Origin: Golubevia sp. BC0850
Taxonomy: Eukaryota; Basidiomycota; Exobasidiomycetes; Golubeviales; Golubeviaceae
Length of the DNA: 64,000 bases
Reading direction: 5' to 3'
Assembly: GCA_012976225.1 (NCBI GenBank)
Contig: JAAVVG010000003.1
Span: 1,240,001-1,304,000, forward strand
In this document: positions 44,626 through 56,520 of the stretch, piece by piece
Position numbering within the stretch: position 1 is the stretch's first letter
Layout: each line of letters begins with the position of its first letter
Made by a program: the position numbers and the translations under genes
The notes under the pieces: model-generated
Databases searched by the model: none
The model's input: only the letters and a program-made list of their open reading frames with translations
Told to the model about the DNA's origin: nothing

Positions 44626-46524
44626 TTACTCTTCATCCAGATCCATCGCATCCCCTCTACCTGCCCCTCTAGCTCTCAGACTGGTAGGAGATCCCACCTC
44701 ATCACTTCCATTTCGATTCCTCATTAAGCTTCCCTCCTGCTCCAGTACAGCGTTCCCTTTCCTCAAAGGACTCGAAGGAGGAGGACTGTCATCACCCCAA
44801 GACCCCTCTCTAGAATCTCTTCTCCTAGTCCTATCCGGTTTCGGTGTACCTTCAGTTTCACTTTCCAGTTCCTCCATAGGTTCCTCCGAGTTCTTGCTCA
44901 TTCCAAATCGTTTCGAAAGGGTATTTTCATGATGAGAATCATCTCCAGTCATAGCTAGACTTGCTAAATCTGAGTGGCTAGCTGAATAAGCTCGTCCGTC
45001 AGGTTTTAAACTATAAGGATGAGAACCCACCGTTGAGCCGATGCTGTTGTTCTCATTTGGAGAAGGAGATAAAGCTAAAGATGGATTATGAGAATGACTT
45101 GGATTGAAACTAAATCTACTTGAAGTTGAATTGACTCTTTCTCTTTGAGTTGCAGTTGAATCTAAACGATCTCTCCTACCGAAGGGGGAGGATACTGGTG
45201 TACTTGAAGGTCTACGAGAATTGAAGTGACCACATCGAGGGCAGACGTATTCTGAAGAGTGGAGGGAGGAAAGGTTGGTAGTCGAAGTCAGTCGAAAGCT
45301 CGTATGTTTGCAGTCTTTGAGATTTGATCTCATACAATCTACTCACGAATCTCCTCGATTTCCTCCTTCAACGCTAGACCGTTGTGAGCGTAGCAGGCAC
45401 TGCAGACAAGAGCGTATCGTTGTTCAGCAGTCATTTGGGAAGGATCTGCACCTAGTAAAGCATCACCTAGTTTATCCATCCAAGTCCTTGGTCCAGGAGG
45501 CTGAACAGGCAAAGCAGGAGCTGCCATTCTTTCCGATTGAGAATGAGCAGATCCAGTTGGGAACCTATTCGTACCTGAGGCTGGAGCAGAGTTAGGTTGT
45601 AGAGGACCTTGAGCTTGAGGGCCACCTCGCCGAGGAAAAGCTGTCGATGAAGGAGCATTCCCACCTCTTGCTAGAGCCATTGCATCTGGAGTGGAATGTC
45701 TGTAAGAAGTTGCGGCATTTGGTTTCTGTTGCTGCTGCTGTTGTCTTGATTGGGATGAGGAAGCTGCTTTGTTTGGATTTTGAGAAGCTGTTGAGGTCTT
45801 GTTTGAAGGACCATCATCGTATTTCTCTAAGAGTAGTCTTAACCTATCGAACCTAGTTGCTGCTTTGATTTCATCAATCTTGTCTCTTTGAGTCCTACGA
45901 AGAGTTCGAATGTGAGACTCCTCAGCCTCGGCTAGACGATGATACCACCAACGCACGATGCGACGAGTGAAGAAGATCCTACAGATAGAGATGAGTAGAG
46001 TAGAGTATAAGAGAAGAAGCATGGAGATTAGTTGCAGCTCCATTGATCTTGGAAGTAGCTGGCATTCCTGTGTTGCTCCTCCCTCACTTCCATCTCACAG
46101 ACTACCAAGCTCCATGCTATGATGGTCGGCCAATCTCTTTCCTAAATTCCATTCCAAGCTACCTCTTCTCCTTTCCTTTCCATACTCACACGACAGGGGC
46201 CAAAGCCAAAGGGATCCACATCAAAGTTCTTTTAGCTCTAGTCTCTGGATCCTCTCCTTCTCTGAGTTCCCAAGTCAAGAATCCCATTGACCAACAGATA
46301 GCCACGACTGCTGACCAAAATGCTAGAGCATATAGAGTGAATAGAACGCTTGCTCTTGCGTCTCTTGTTCTGACTTTGGCTAGACGAGCTTGACTTTCCG
46401 AGATGTCCTTCTGTAGTCTCCCAAGGATTAGATCGTAGTCAGTCTCTGATCTTCTTGAGATCAAGGACCACCACCATGAAGGTCTGAGGAATGATAAAGT
46501 TACCAGAAAGGATAAGACTGTCAT
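44626..46524 (-). CDS. LNP1: Lunapark (ER three-way-junction protein)
   Basis: Lunapark stabilises three-way junctions of the tubular ER. The N-terminal exon has SETDYDLILGRLQKDISESQARLAKV (the family start), a hydrophobic segment VLFTLYALAFWSAVVAICW, then MWIPLALAPVV. After an intron comes RIFFTRRIVRWWYHRL and a coiled coil. The zinc ribbon is split by an intron: YALVCSACYAHNGLAL, then EYVCPRCGHFNSR, giving two CxxC pairs. The tail is long, Ser-rich and acidic, ending GDAMDLDEE at the stop beginning 44626. The best start is the ATG ending at 46524, though the first 13 residues could be intron if a short upstream exon exists. A Gln run and a Pro-rich linker separate the coiled coil from the ribbon. 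Confidence 0.88.
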
Positions 46525-46879
46525 CTTGAAGAAAGGAAAGGAGATGGATTGAGATTTGAAGGTACGGCTCTCTCTTCCAGAGCTTCTTCTCCACCGGAGA
46601 AGAGTACTTGCTGGCTCAGGCGTCTACAGGTAGAGCTCGACCGGGATTGAACGTTGAGGATTGGATTGAAGCTATTGAAGCGATTCAAAGGAGAAAGGAT
46701 TGAGTCTTTGAGAAAGACGAGGTATGAGTATAAACGAAGACTCGAAAAGCTGTCAAGACGCAATCCAATCTTTTTTCCCACTGACCCGTTCCATCCAGAT
46801 TTCAACCGTATCCTGATCATCTTAATCCTTTACAATCCATTAGGTCACATTTTCCAAGTCATTCGTTTTACCTTTAAGG
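46525..46879. other. Divergent promoter between Lunapark and C2H2/coiled-coil genes
   Basis: About 355 bp between divergent ATGs. No TATA box or gene is evident. Confidence 0.4.
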
Positions 46880-48554
46880 ATGGCGTCAGCCCTTCAAACT
46901 CAATGCAAAGTCTGCAAGCAAGAATTCTACGATCCACTCAATCCAGAAATTTCAGAAAAGAGAGCTCAAACGTTAGCAAAGACTCATTGGGGAAGGCATT
47001 GTAGAGAATTCTTCGTAACAAAGCTGAAATGTTTAGGAGGTCAAGATAGCGTTTGGGTTAGAGTCAATGCGATTAAGAGAGCAGAAGGTGATTTCGAAAG
47101 TCCAAGATGGCCTTGTCCAAGCAAAAATTGCAACAAAATGTATCAAAGTCAACATTCTCTTCATGAACATTGGAACAGGATTCATGTGAATGAAGATAGG
47201 AATTCGGTAATGGGTCAGGTCCAAGCACCCGATAGATCGGCAAGAGGTTCAAAACGGGGAGATGGAAACGAAGAGGAGAGCGAGGATGAAGAGGATGACG
47301 AATCGAGTCGGAATTGTGAGTCACGAGACATCTTACATTCTTCTCTGTCGGGATGAAAATCTTTCTTTGAGATTATTCGATTGTTAATCTTTTGATTTCT
47401 TATCCTCCTGTCCTCCCTCATAGCATCCACTTCCACTCCTCAACCCCACTCATTCGCTTCTCCATCTAACCCAGGTCCTAGATCTATCAAGCTCATCAAT
47501 TCTTTTACAAAACCTCCTTCTTCATCATCTTTGATGCCTGATTCCACGTCAAGTACATCTCAAGCATCTCTTCAAGCTCAATTACAAGCCTTGAGAAGAC
47601 AACACCTTGCGCTGGAATCAAGGTTAGATAGAGCAGAAGAAGAAGTTGAAGAAGAAGAAGAACTTACAGATGTCTTGAAATCCAAGACTCATGATTTAGA
47701 AACCAGAGCTTTCAGTTTAAGAGATCTAATCGACAAGCAAAGGGCATCGAATGTAGAGTTTAAACATTTGACCTATTCAAAACAGGTGGAGAGTTCAAAG
47801 GAGATTTCTACTTTGAAGGAAAGACTTTGGAAACAGAAGGCTTCGAATAAGGCTAATATGAATGGGGTAAATGGAGGCAGTACGAGTTACAGTGGTAGAG
47901 AGAGGGCAAAGTTCGAATTGGGACAGAGTAATGATGAAACTGAAATTGAAGGTGAAAATGGTCCAAATTTAGAGGCTTATCTTCTACAGAGAATTGAAGA
48001 GAGGAAGGTGAGTTCAACCTAGTGTTACAATCATCGTCAAAATCGGATTCATTGACTCCTCCGAGGCCTCAACTGACTTCTCTTCTTCACCTTCTTCCCC
48101 TCAGGCTTTGGGTCAAGGTTCAGCCACTTATACGAACGCATCATCTTCTTCATCCGCTTCAAATATCAGACCAGCTGTTCCTGACAAACCAGCATCTCAT
48201 CCAGGTCTCAATGCGCTTCGAAATGGTGAAAGCTTGGAATCACCTCCTTCTACTTCAACTGAAAATGAAAATGAACCTCAACTCGACGCTTCAGCTTCTA
48301 AAATTTCTTCTCCGACTAAATCAACTTCAAATTTTTCGGACTCTTCTCCTTTGAAGCGTAAACATCCAGAAACTGATTCAGACACAAGACCAAGTCCAGA
48401 GAAAAGATTTCCTCCCTACAAAGACCCGTTGCAATCCGCTGAACCTCTACCGAATCCTTTCGCCAACCTCAATTCAGCATCGAACCCACATCCCCACTCA
48501 ACGACTAATGGATCTTTGTCTCATGCTGACACGACTCCGAAAGTAAATACCTGA
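46880..48554 (+). CDS. C2H2 zinc-finger and coiled-coil protein
   Basis: I do not recognise a family. Exon 1 begins MASALQTQCKVCKQEF; its CxxC with a later THWGRHC could bind zinc. A clear C2H2 finger follows, WPCPSKNCNKMYQSQHSLHEHWNRIH. An acidic Glu/Asp stretch ends the exon at about 47316. The second exon (from the CAG-like acceptor near 47424) carries a Ser-rich linker and a coiled coil (SLQAQLQALRRQHLALESRL through KERLWKQKASN). The third exon (from about 48105) is Ser/Pro-rich with SSPLKRKHPETDSD and SPEKRFPPY, resembling CDK sites and a nuclear signal, and stops at 48554. Probably a nuclear protein; DNA binding is inference. Confidence 0.72.
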
Positions 48555-48946
48555 ATCTCGTCTTTTCTTTCCCCCTCATTCTCTCTGATCCCTTTCCCTT
48601 TCATCATTTTTGCAAACCAAACTCATGAACTTCTGTTGACCTTTTCCTACACTGTCTCTTCTATCAAATATTTTCCCCCAAGATGTAATTCAATTCTCAA
48701 ATCATAGCACACGAAAATTTATTCGAGAAATGAAAAACATAGAAGAACTATTGGTTTGTGATTGCGAAAGGAGAGATAGAATCACAATCCTTCTCGGATA
48801 GTATCAAACTCAACTCTATAGAAGAAAAAAAGGACCAGATGGGGAGGGGGGACACAAAAGCTTTCTTCTCTAAATCCTAAACCTTCGTTCTCCTTCCCAA
48901 GAGAAAGACTCTCTTCTTCATTTATTGGGTAGAGAGACATCGAGAT
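48555..48946. other. Convergent 3' intergenic region
   Basis: About 390 bp between stops of the C2H2/coiled-coil gene (plus) and the ATP synthase g gene (minus). Only 3' UTR-like T- and A-rich sequence is seen. Confidence 0.4.
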
Positions 48947-50143
48947 TTAGTGACCGGAATGGCCGTGGGATGAGGTATCGAGTTTGTATCCTACAATCGA
49001 CCGCCTACCGATCTGTGATTCGAGAGATAAGAAAAGGAGGGAGAAGGATCAGTCTGCAATCGAAATGGTCCTGAAGAAAATGTCCGAAAGCATGTATTCC
49101 AAAACTTCACTTCTCCTGAGATATTCCTCGTTCTTCTCCCTTCTCCTAGTTTGCTTCTTCCCTCCTCTCTCAAATATTCCAAAGGAAGATTTCCTTCTCA
49201 TTCCAATCAACCTGACTGCCTTCCTCTGCTCATCGAAGCACTTCGAACTACTCACCATTTCACCAATAGTAAAGATTCCAAGACCCTCAACTCCATAGAT
49301 GGCCAATTTCTTCCAACCACCGTTCTCAATAGTCTTTGCCCAATAGCTTGGGTCTTTAGCACGAGACCAAAGGGTCTTGTAAGCTGAAGAGACGGTTTGG
49401 AAAGAGGTTGGTGGAGCTAGACCTTCTGCGATGTAGACTTGCTTGAAGAGAGATCCTGCAACTTTGGCGTTGTAAACTACTGGTTCGGAGTAAGCTGAGA
49501 GGAAGAGGAGAGGAAGGAAGGAGAAATTAGCGATTAGCGAGGCCTCTGGGTGGGCTCAGGTTGGAGGCGCGAAAAGGTTGGAGGGATAGGTTTGGATTCA
49601 AGTAGCTTCTTCTTGGGGAAGCCGATGAGATTAAGGGAGAGGAAAGGTCTGAATGAGGATGGAGGAGGGTTTCTTCTGAACCATCTCTAACCTCACTCTC
49701 TCGTTCGAAAGATAGGATGAGCATCTTGTGGGCTCTTGATTACGATCCATAGTCTGTTGATCAAAGATCTTCTGTTGCATTTTCACAGAGCCAACCATCT
49801 CAGAAGTTGAATGGACTCATTCTCACTTCTTCCTGACCACCCTCGCCCTTGCAGCTAATCTTGCAATCTCCTCCACCATCATCCCTCAAAGGGTTCCATG
49901 AATCGATTCTCCGCAATTCTTTCAACTAATACAGTACTTACCACCTAGTAGTCCCTGAGCTCTAGCAGCCAAAGGGCCACCCAATTGCTTGGCTTTCTCA
50001 GCAGCTGAACCCAAATGCTTTTGAGCTGCTTGTTGAGCTTTCTGAGTGGAAGAGGCTTCGCTGTTGGCAGCTGTTTGTGAAATGAAACGTAATTGAGTTC
50101 TACTCGAAGAACGAATCGAAGTTGAAAGGCGAGAGTATAGCAT
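48947..50143 (-). CDS. ATP20: F1Fo-ATP synthase subunit g, mitochondrial, 168 aa
   Basis: Membrane subunit at the ATP synthase dimer interface that helps shape cristae. Exons 49942-50143, 49256-49494 and 48947-49012 total 507 nt. The N-terminus MLYSRLSTSIRSSSRTQLRF is Arg/Ser-rich and lacks acids, like a mitochondrial presequence. The conserved core is YSEPVVYNAKVAGSLFKQVY and EGLAPPTS, then the membrane helix KLAIYGVEGLGIFTIGEMIGRRSIVGY. The G-x-x-x-G-type spacing used for dimerisation is present. Exon 3 is only 22 codons and completes the IGRRSIVGY motif. A His/Gly/Ser tail follows. Length is near that of fungal homologues with a presequence. Confidence 0.9.
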
Positions 50144-50416
50144 CTTTAGGGGAACTCTGAGATTTGAACGAGTGGTTGGCTGGAACTTGGAAGGAACGAT
50201 TCTCTCCGATGTTCTCGCTGTGTGCTCGCTGAGACAACCTCACAAAGTCAAGCCAGAATAGAAAAAAAAAGATATTGTTCTGAAGTGAACGAAGAGAGTA
50301 TGAAACAAAATGATTAACTAAAGTGTATTCTACATGAAGCCAATGAAAAGTCGGAGAGAGAGAGAGAGAAGAGATTATACCTTGAGAAGTATTTACAGCA
50401 AGAACTTTCAATCGAA

Positions 50417-53400
50417 TCAATTATCCCCCATAAACAAAGTGATTAGAACGTAACCATCTGCCAAAACGATGACAGCGAAGACAGCCCAAGCCAGAACAGC
50501 GATAGGCAACTTATTATGGAAAAGATGTAATTTCCCCGTCGAACCTCTTTCCAATTCTCCCTCTCCTTCTACCTCTTGTCCTCTTGATTCTTGATTGGCA
50601 ACTGATCCTCTTCTTCTCAAAGGTCCTTGATCCTCACTTGAAATTTGAGGTTGAGTCTGATTCAAAGCAATGTCACTTTCACCACGTCTACCTCCAACCT
50701 CTTCATTCTGTTTAGGTTCCCATAGTCTCATCCATAATTTGCTACCAGTGATGTAGATGAGTGGGAAAGTTACGAAAGGAAGAGCCATTGATAAAGCCAC
50801 TTGACTTGCAACCAGCATAGTATCCAATCCGTCTTTCCCAACGATTGAAGCTACTAGTAAAGAAGGGATTAAAGCGATTCCCCTGGTTATTACTCGTCTT
50901 GCGAAGGGCGAGGTTTTCCAGTTGATGTAACCTTCTGAGATGATTTGACCTGCTAAAGTGACTGTTAGAGAAGCTGATTGACCGGCTCTGTAGAATGTGA
51001 GAGAAATAGGGAAGAGAGAAGAGTCAGTCTCGAGATGAGCCTACAGAAGCTTTCCCGCATCGAATGGAAGTGTACTGACGCCAAAAGAGCAATAGCGAAA
51101 AGAATCCCGAAAGGTTTCCCCAAAGTATCCGACAGTAAGACGAAAGCATCATGAAGATCAGCTACGATTTCCTGTCCAGGACTATCGGCTCTATAATAGA
51201 AAGCAGCACCAGCAACTATCAGAATTGCAGAATTTATAGTGATGGCAAAGAAAACCAAACTCAAAGCTACATCCCAACTTGCATGTGGAACATGGAGTTT
51301 GACATGTTTCAAAGCTGCTTGAGGTCTTTTCCCAGCACCTTGTAAATAATCGATCTCAGGTACAATCGGTCCACCTGTTAAACCTAAAGTCAAAGCGAAA
51401 CCTGAAACGTTGTTTCTGGCGGATTGGAATTTTGATGAAGCTCCTATCGGAGCGATGGCTGTCATATCGATTGAAGGGAAGATTCGGTGGATGAAGGCTT
51501 GAAGAGATGTGATCCAACGGTGACGAGTTGGAGAATCATCTTCTGAGGATTGATGGATTTGGGGTGGTAGAGAAGATGAGGAACCGTTGCCGGTGATGGA
51601 TGCTGGTGTGATGGGCTTTCTCTTGGAATCACCTGGGAAGTGCTCTTCGTCTTGGTCTTCGTCGAGATCCTCTCTGGAAGTATCGACCATGTTAGAAGAG
51701 TTCGATGCTTTCTGTTCTCCATCATAGGCGGTATCAATCCTGGTTGTCAAAGCACAGTGACTACCAAGAAACATTCCGTGAGGCATGACAGTAGCCTTTG
51801 AGAGGTCGATAGAAACGGAGACGGTCAGCTTGGATGGGCAAAGCAGCAAACCCAATCCTCTCTCATTTCAGATTCTTGGAATCGTTACTACTCACCCCAA
51901 GAATTCCTACGGAGACATACAAAGCCTTACTTCCAACTATCGTAGAAGAAGGTACGTATCCATGGAAGACGTCAGCCCAATTTGGATCTACTCTGACTAG
52001 TAAAGCAATGAAGCACGAAAGGACTATCAAGACCAAGAATCCGATCAGAAGTTCGAATGCACGGACTCCACTTCCTGGACGATAGATGAACAGGATTAGG
52101 AAGACGTCGAAGGAAGTGACGAGAACTGTTCAGGGACGGGAAGGATCGAGGTCAGACGGCTGTTACGGTTGATTTCGAGTGGGTGAGAGAATCATGTTAC
52201 TCACCTCCACCCCAGAGAGGAAGGGAAGGGAAAAGCCTGGGCAGAGAAGGGCAAGGAAGATGGATAAAGGGGATGTGAGGTTTAGGAATGCTGATCCGTC
52301 TCTTACTATCCACCAGACACGATCTTTTCTGTGTTCTCGAGGCAGCATGGTCTCCTCCTTACTGTGCCAGAACAAGTCACCCGCCTCCTAGCCCTTTTTC
52401 AAAGACTTGTAGCTGCTTCTCCTGATCTCTTTCTACTTCGACCTCTCTCTCATCACTTGCTCTGCCACCTCCGCTTCCTACCCATTCTCACCACTCACAT
52501 GTTCAAGGCAATAGCACTCCCAATCAATTCCGCCAATTCAGTGGCAATGATAGCCCCTTCAGCTACGATGTAAAGGATCCAAAGAAGCACCATTCTAGCT
52601 TTGTAATTCTTCGAAGACTTGTCGATCTCCTTTGCTTTGGGTTGAGCTAGAGGGTATCCATCTGGACATTGTCTCTTGTAGTCCACGGATTGTCCAAGAA
52701 CCAATTGTCTAGTTGAACGTGCTAGATCCAATCCAGTTACAATTGCCAATCTGGCACATTGAACTTGTAGGAGAATTGCGAAGAGACCCGAAAGTAAGAC
52801 TATGAAGAGAAGTTTGTAACCGAATTCACTCCCTGCTTGTAAATCTGTTGCCCAGTTACCAGGATCTGCGTAGGCGACTGAGAGGGAGGAGAGTTGAGAA
52901 GGGAAGAGAAGAGATGACATTGAGTGGTGGAGTCAGGATTAGACGTCATGGTCTCTTTCGCCTCGGAATGAGCTGTATAAAACTCACCCGAAGCAATGAT
53001 TCCAGGACCAATGAATGAGACGCTTGAAAGATAAAGAAGAGGGAGACAGAATGAGATGAGCTGATTGGTAGAGAGGAGGTTGGAATTCCGACCAACAAGC
53101 AAGCAACTCAGACTACTCACTGATTCCTCAATGTCTTCTTTGTTGCTTCCCAGAAAATCAACTTAGGATTAGAATGATTAGAAAGAGGTTCATCATCATT
53201 CGCTCTTGAAGTCTGGATAGGAGAAGTCGTTGATTGATTCTCATTCCCAGCATCCCCTCCAGCTTCATTTCTACCATTGTCATCTTGCTCTTGAATGTCT
53301 AATGCTCCTTTCTTAGCATCTATTGATTCTTGATGATTGAAATCTGGCCTTGAAGGGTTCAAAGAAGAAGTAGATTGGCCTCTTTGAAGCTCTGCGATTG

Positions 53401-53467
53401 CAACGTCTTGGAAGAAGAAGGTTGATTGGTTCTTCCTCCCTCCGAAATGATCGCTTGGTAGATTCAT
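50417..53467 (-). CDS. Nramp-family divalent metal transporter (Smf-like)
   Basis: Proton-coupled importer of Mn2+, Fe2+ and related ions at the plasma membrane or an endomembrane. The start is [15 protein letters not shown] at 53467, with a Ser/Asn/Glu-rich cytosolic N-tail. A short exon joins [21 protein letters not shown], where DPGN is the TM1 metal site. TM6 has [12 protein letters not shown] (the MPH motif). Other family blocks are [34 protein letters not shown] and [16 protein letters not shown]. The residue after MPH is Gly where many members have Asn or Ser. A large hydrophilic insert (about 100 residues, acidic and Ser-rich) follows TM6. The stop is at 50417, after a last membrane helix ending TLFMGDN. 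Multiple introns have GTGAGT donors. Specificity between Mn and Fe cannot be read here. Confidence 0.9.
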
Positions 53468-54006
53468 CTGGCTACTACTGCTACTACTACTGCTACTTCT
53501 TTGACGTTCTTTCTTTGCTTTCTACTTTGTTGCGATGAGAAGTGGGAAGGATCTGATGGTGTTAGGAATTGGCTCACTTCCTGGTCGGATGTACACGGAA
53601 AGAAAAAGGGTCCGCGTCGACACATCGAATCATTGCCACCAAACCATCTAAATCACAAGGAGGCGGTTGCAGAGAAGACGAAACGGACTATTTACAAGTC
53701 ACAAAGAGAAAGAGACGGAGAGGGAGAGAGAGAGAGAGAGAGAGAAGGTAGTTCTTTATTCAAGAAACGACGGAAGTACAAATGTAATGAGATCCATGTA
53801 GATGACGGGAAACCAAAATTAAAGAGTGGGAGGATGAACAGGTAGGAAAACGAGAGATTGAAGAAGTGAAAAGGAGGACCAGAATGATGCCACGAGAGAC
53901 GCAGAAAGGAGAAGGACTTCCAGGGGGGAATAGGATAAGAGATTGTTCTCCTGACTATCGACCATCGCTTTGAAACAATGGGAAGCTCTGTCGAATCAGA
54001 AAAGTA
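53468..54006. other. Nramp promoter and 3' region of the small secreted protein gene
   Basis: About 540 bp. It holds a (GA)n stretch of about 24 bp at 53721-53744. Open frames here are repeat-driven and I reject them as genes. Confidence 0.4.
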
Positions 54007-54748
54007 TTAGTTGTAGCCGGTCGGAACCTGGAGAGAAAACATGCAGGAGAAGCAGAGAAATGAGTTAGATGAAGTGGAAGTTAGACTTGAACCACGCAAC
54101 ACGAAGGTACTCACGTATAAAGCTAGAGCTCCAAGAGCAAGGATGTTGCAATTGTTGATGAAGGCTGTGGAAAAGAGAGAAAAAGAGAGAAAAAGAGAGA
54201 GAAGGAGGAGGACGGTGGAAGGTAAAGACACTGGCTGGCGTTCGAAGACGAGAGGAGGACTCCGTGACAACGCACCTTGCTTGGCTCCTGGTCCCTTGGC
54301 CTTACAGAAACGAGTTTTGGTACTGCACTTGTAAGATCCGCTGAGATCACAGAGTAGATTGAGAAGATAGAAGGGTCAGCAAAGAGTTAAATGGGGATGG
54401 TAATTGTAGCCAGCGATCAAAGCACCCACTCTTTTGGGTAGACTGGCTCATCGTCATCTTGGAGGTAGATGTGGCAAGATCCAATGTGCTTTCCAGTCTT
54501 TGAGGAGTGAAGGGAGTACTCAAAGTTCTTTCCAGAGAATGTTGGAAGAAGCTGAATTCCCAGGATGCGACGGTCTGGAGGGCAGAGAAAGGGGAGAAGA
54601 ATGAGTGACGTCAGTAAGGTGCGTGATGAAAGAGCGATCCAAAGTTTCGAAACTCACCAAGATCGACAGTCTCCTCAGATTGAGCTTGAGGAGCAGCAGC
54701 CACGAAGGCGACGAAGGCGAGGGAGAGGATGGATTTGATGGCGACCAT
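54007..54748 (-). CDS. Small secreted four-cysteine protein, 5 exons, 123 aa
   Basis: Family not recognised. Exons 54658-54748, 54430-54574, 54276-54340, 54115-54164 and 54007-54027 sum to 372 nt with consistent phases. A typical signal peptide (MVAIKSILSLAFVAFVAAAP) opens the protein. The mature part has four Cys (GSCH, YKCS, RFCK, NNCN), enough for two disulphides. It has a charged middle (LQDDDEPVYPKDG), a short hydrophobic stretch near the C-terminus (ILALGALALYV), and the end PTGYN. The last exon is 7 codons including the stop. A GGTATAAAAG TATA box lies about 140 bp upstream, suggesting strong regulated expression. Candidates are a wall-associated or effector-like secreted protein; I cannot choose. 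Confidence 0.72.
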
Positions 54749-54884
54749 TTTGATTTTGAGAGGTTTTTCGTAAGGAGAGGAGAGAGGGGAGATGAGGATG
54801 AGAGGGAGGATGAAGATGATGATGAAGATGAGAGAGAGTTTTGTGGATGAGGAAAAGAAATGAATGAAGAGCGAAATGGCTCAG

Positions 54885-54894
54885 CTTTTATACC
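54885..54894 (-). promoter_or_regulatory. TATA box of the small secreted protein gene
   Basis: Reads GGTATAAAAG on the minus strand, about 140 bp before the ATG at 54748. It is the same 10-mer found before the beta-glucosidase gene. Confidence 0.6.
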
Positions 54895-55447
54895 TTTTTG
54901 GGACTACCCCTTGATTCCTTCAACGGCCACCAGTCCCGTCATTTACTGTGTTTATTGAACTTCCTAAAGTAGAAATTGTTTCTGGAAAAGAAGGAATTCG
55001 ATGGGAGCAAAAGCAAAATCGAAAAAAGAAGGCTGTCAATGCACCTCACCCCCCTGTTTCGGTGCTTGTACTCCCTTCCCCCTTCCCCTCGCCGTTCCCA
55101 AAGTCGAAACTCGCCCCCTGAAGATGTTCCATTCCCCTGAGGTACTGAGGATTAGTTATGGTTCCTAGACCTTTTCTGGTATACTGTATACCTATCCATA
55201 TACTCCGGGCTCTTTTGAAGCCTCTCGCGGGACCGGTAAAGTCAATTTAAGTGGCAGAGGAAAGGAAAGGGGGGGGGACAAAGGAAACTCAATCTTGCCG
55301 CTCTTCCTTCGGGACTTCCGCTGGTATCTCGTACATACAAACATATATCCAGCCAAATTAGACAGATAAGAAAAGAGAAGGAGGAAAGCGGATTTAGCTG
55401 ACTCTTTGCGCTTTGGAAGTGAAAAGGGATGAAAAAAAGGAAACTGG

Positions 55448-56030
55448 ATGAAGCTGTTAGTCCAGGAGAAAAAATTGAGTTTCCACGCTCTGGTTGTGTT
55501 AAAAAGGGGAAGAGTTATCTGTAGAATGAATCAAAGAGTAGAGAAAAAGAAAGTGGAAAGGAAGGAGAGTACTGGATTGCGGCTTAGGGAGGTCACGGAA
55601 GCGACAGAGGCACTGTTATTCAACCCCATTTATGATGAATTTTCCAGTCTACTCGAGTTTAAAACCTTTAGAACTCCTCCAGAAATGTTAGATGGTTTAA
55701 GTCAAATTTCATCACCTTCCTTCGAAACTCCTTCTTCCTAGCCATCTCACTCTTTCATTCATTCACCTTCACCTACTCTTCTTCTATCTTTCATGAAATC
55801 ATTCAATCCGATGTATTTTCTCCCTCAAGAGACCCAACATCCTCAATTGGAAGCTTTCAGAGGCCTGCTAAACGAGACTTCGCTCGAAGTCGATCGACAT
55901 TGGAGGAACTAAGTCTTACATTTCAGCAACTCCAAGACTCACTTCTTTAAGCGGAAAAGCTTTGAAACTACAGCTTCTCAGAGATAAGAGGGACAGGCTC
56001 CAGGAGGCTAGATTAAAAGAGAGGAGCTGA
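55448..56030 (+). pseudogene. Coding-like fragments in three frames (possible decayed gene)
   Basis: Three consecutive stretches look protein-like but sit in different frames. They are one from 55448 to 55741 containing EALLFNPIYDEFSSLLEFKTF, one at about 55744-55949 containing SRDPTSSIGSFQRPAKRDF and LEELSLTFQQLQ, and one ending near 56030 containing KALKLQLLRDKRDRLQEARL. No GT-AG pair with the local GTGAGT style joins them. No family is recognised. Either this is a degraded gene or the real introns use weak sites. Confidence 0.3.
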
Positions 56031-56214
56031 ATTCCAATCCAGGTGAGGAACACTCCCAGAAGTGCTGAGAAGCGAGGATCTTTGACGGAAGATGTTTAGA
56101 GTATGAAGTTATGCATTATTTAAGGATTGAGAAGAAGTTTTATTTGGTAGCTGACTCATCAAACTTCCGAGGACGGTGAGGCCACTTCTTCCCTTTCGGG
56201 CTCAGCAGCATCCA

Positions 56215-56520
56215 CTCTACCCTCTACTTTTTCTGTAGCATCAGAAGTTTGACATTCATGGATTCTCATTTGCTGATTTTAGTCAGATAGAATGAATTTT
56301 TTTTTCATCATTTGCGAAGAGACTGGAAGAGAAGATTTGAAGCTGACTCTGAAGAGAAACTCACCTTTAAGAGCAACGAGTGAGAGAGTGAAGACGTTCA
56401 GGGTTTGGAGGAATCCTGCGAGGGAAGATGAGAGGAAGATGAGATGAAGAAGAGCGAGGAGAGAAAGTTTTGGATAAAGAGGAAATAGATTTTCTTTGGC
56501 ATCCAAACTCAAACATTTGC
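56215..56520 (-). CDS. Possible small membrane protein
   Basis: A minus-strand frame with a strongly hydrophobic stretch (LSLLALLHLIFLSSSLAG, then TLNVFTLSLVALK) ends at a perfect GTGAGT donor near 56366. A CAG acceptor at about 56265 would give a short end ANENP and stop. The start and any first exon are unclear. I do not recognise it, and it may be chance. Confidence 0.2.

Noticed and set aside
53501-53845. Plus-strand open frame with a Cys-rich start (FFLCFLLCC)
   Set aside because: Runs through the GA microsatellite, lies in the Nramp promoter, and has no follow-up domain.
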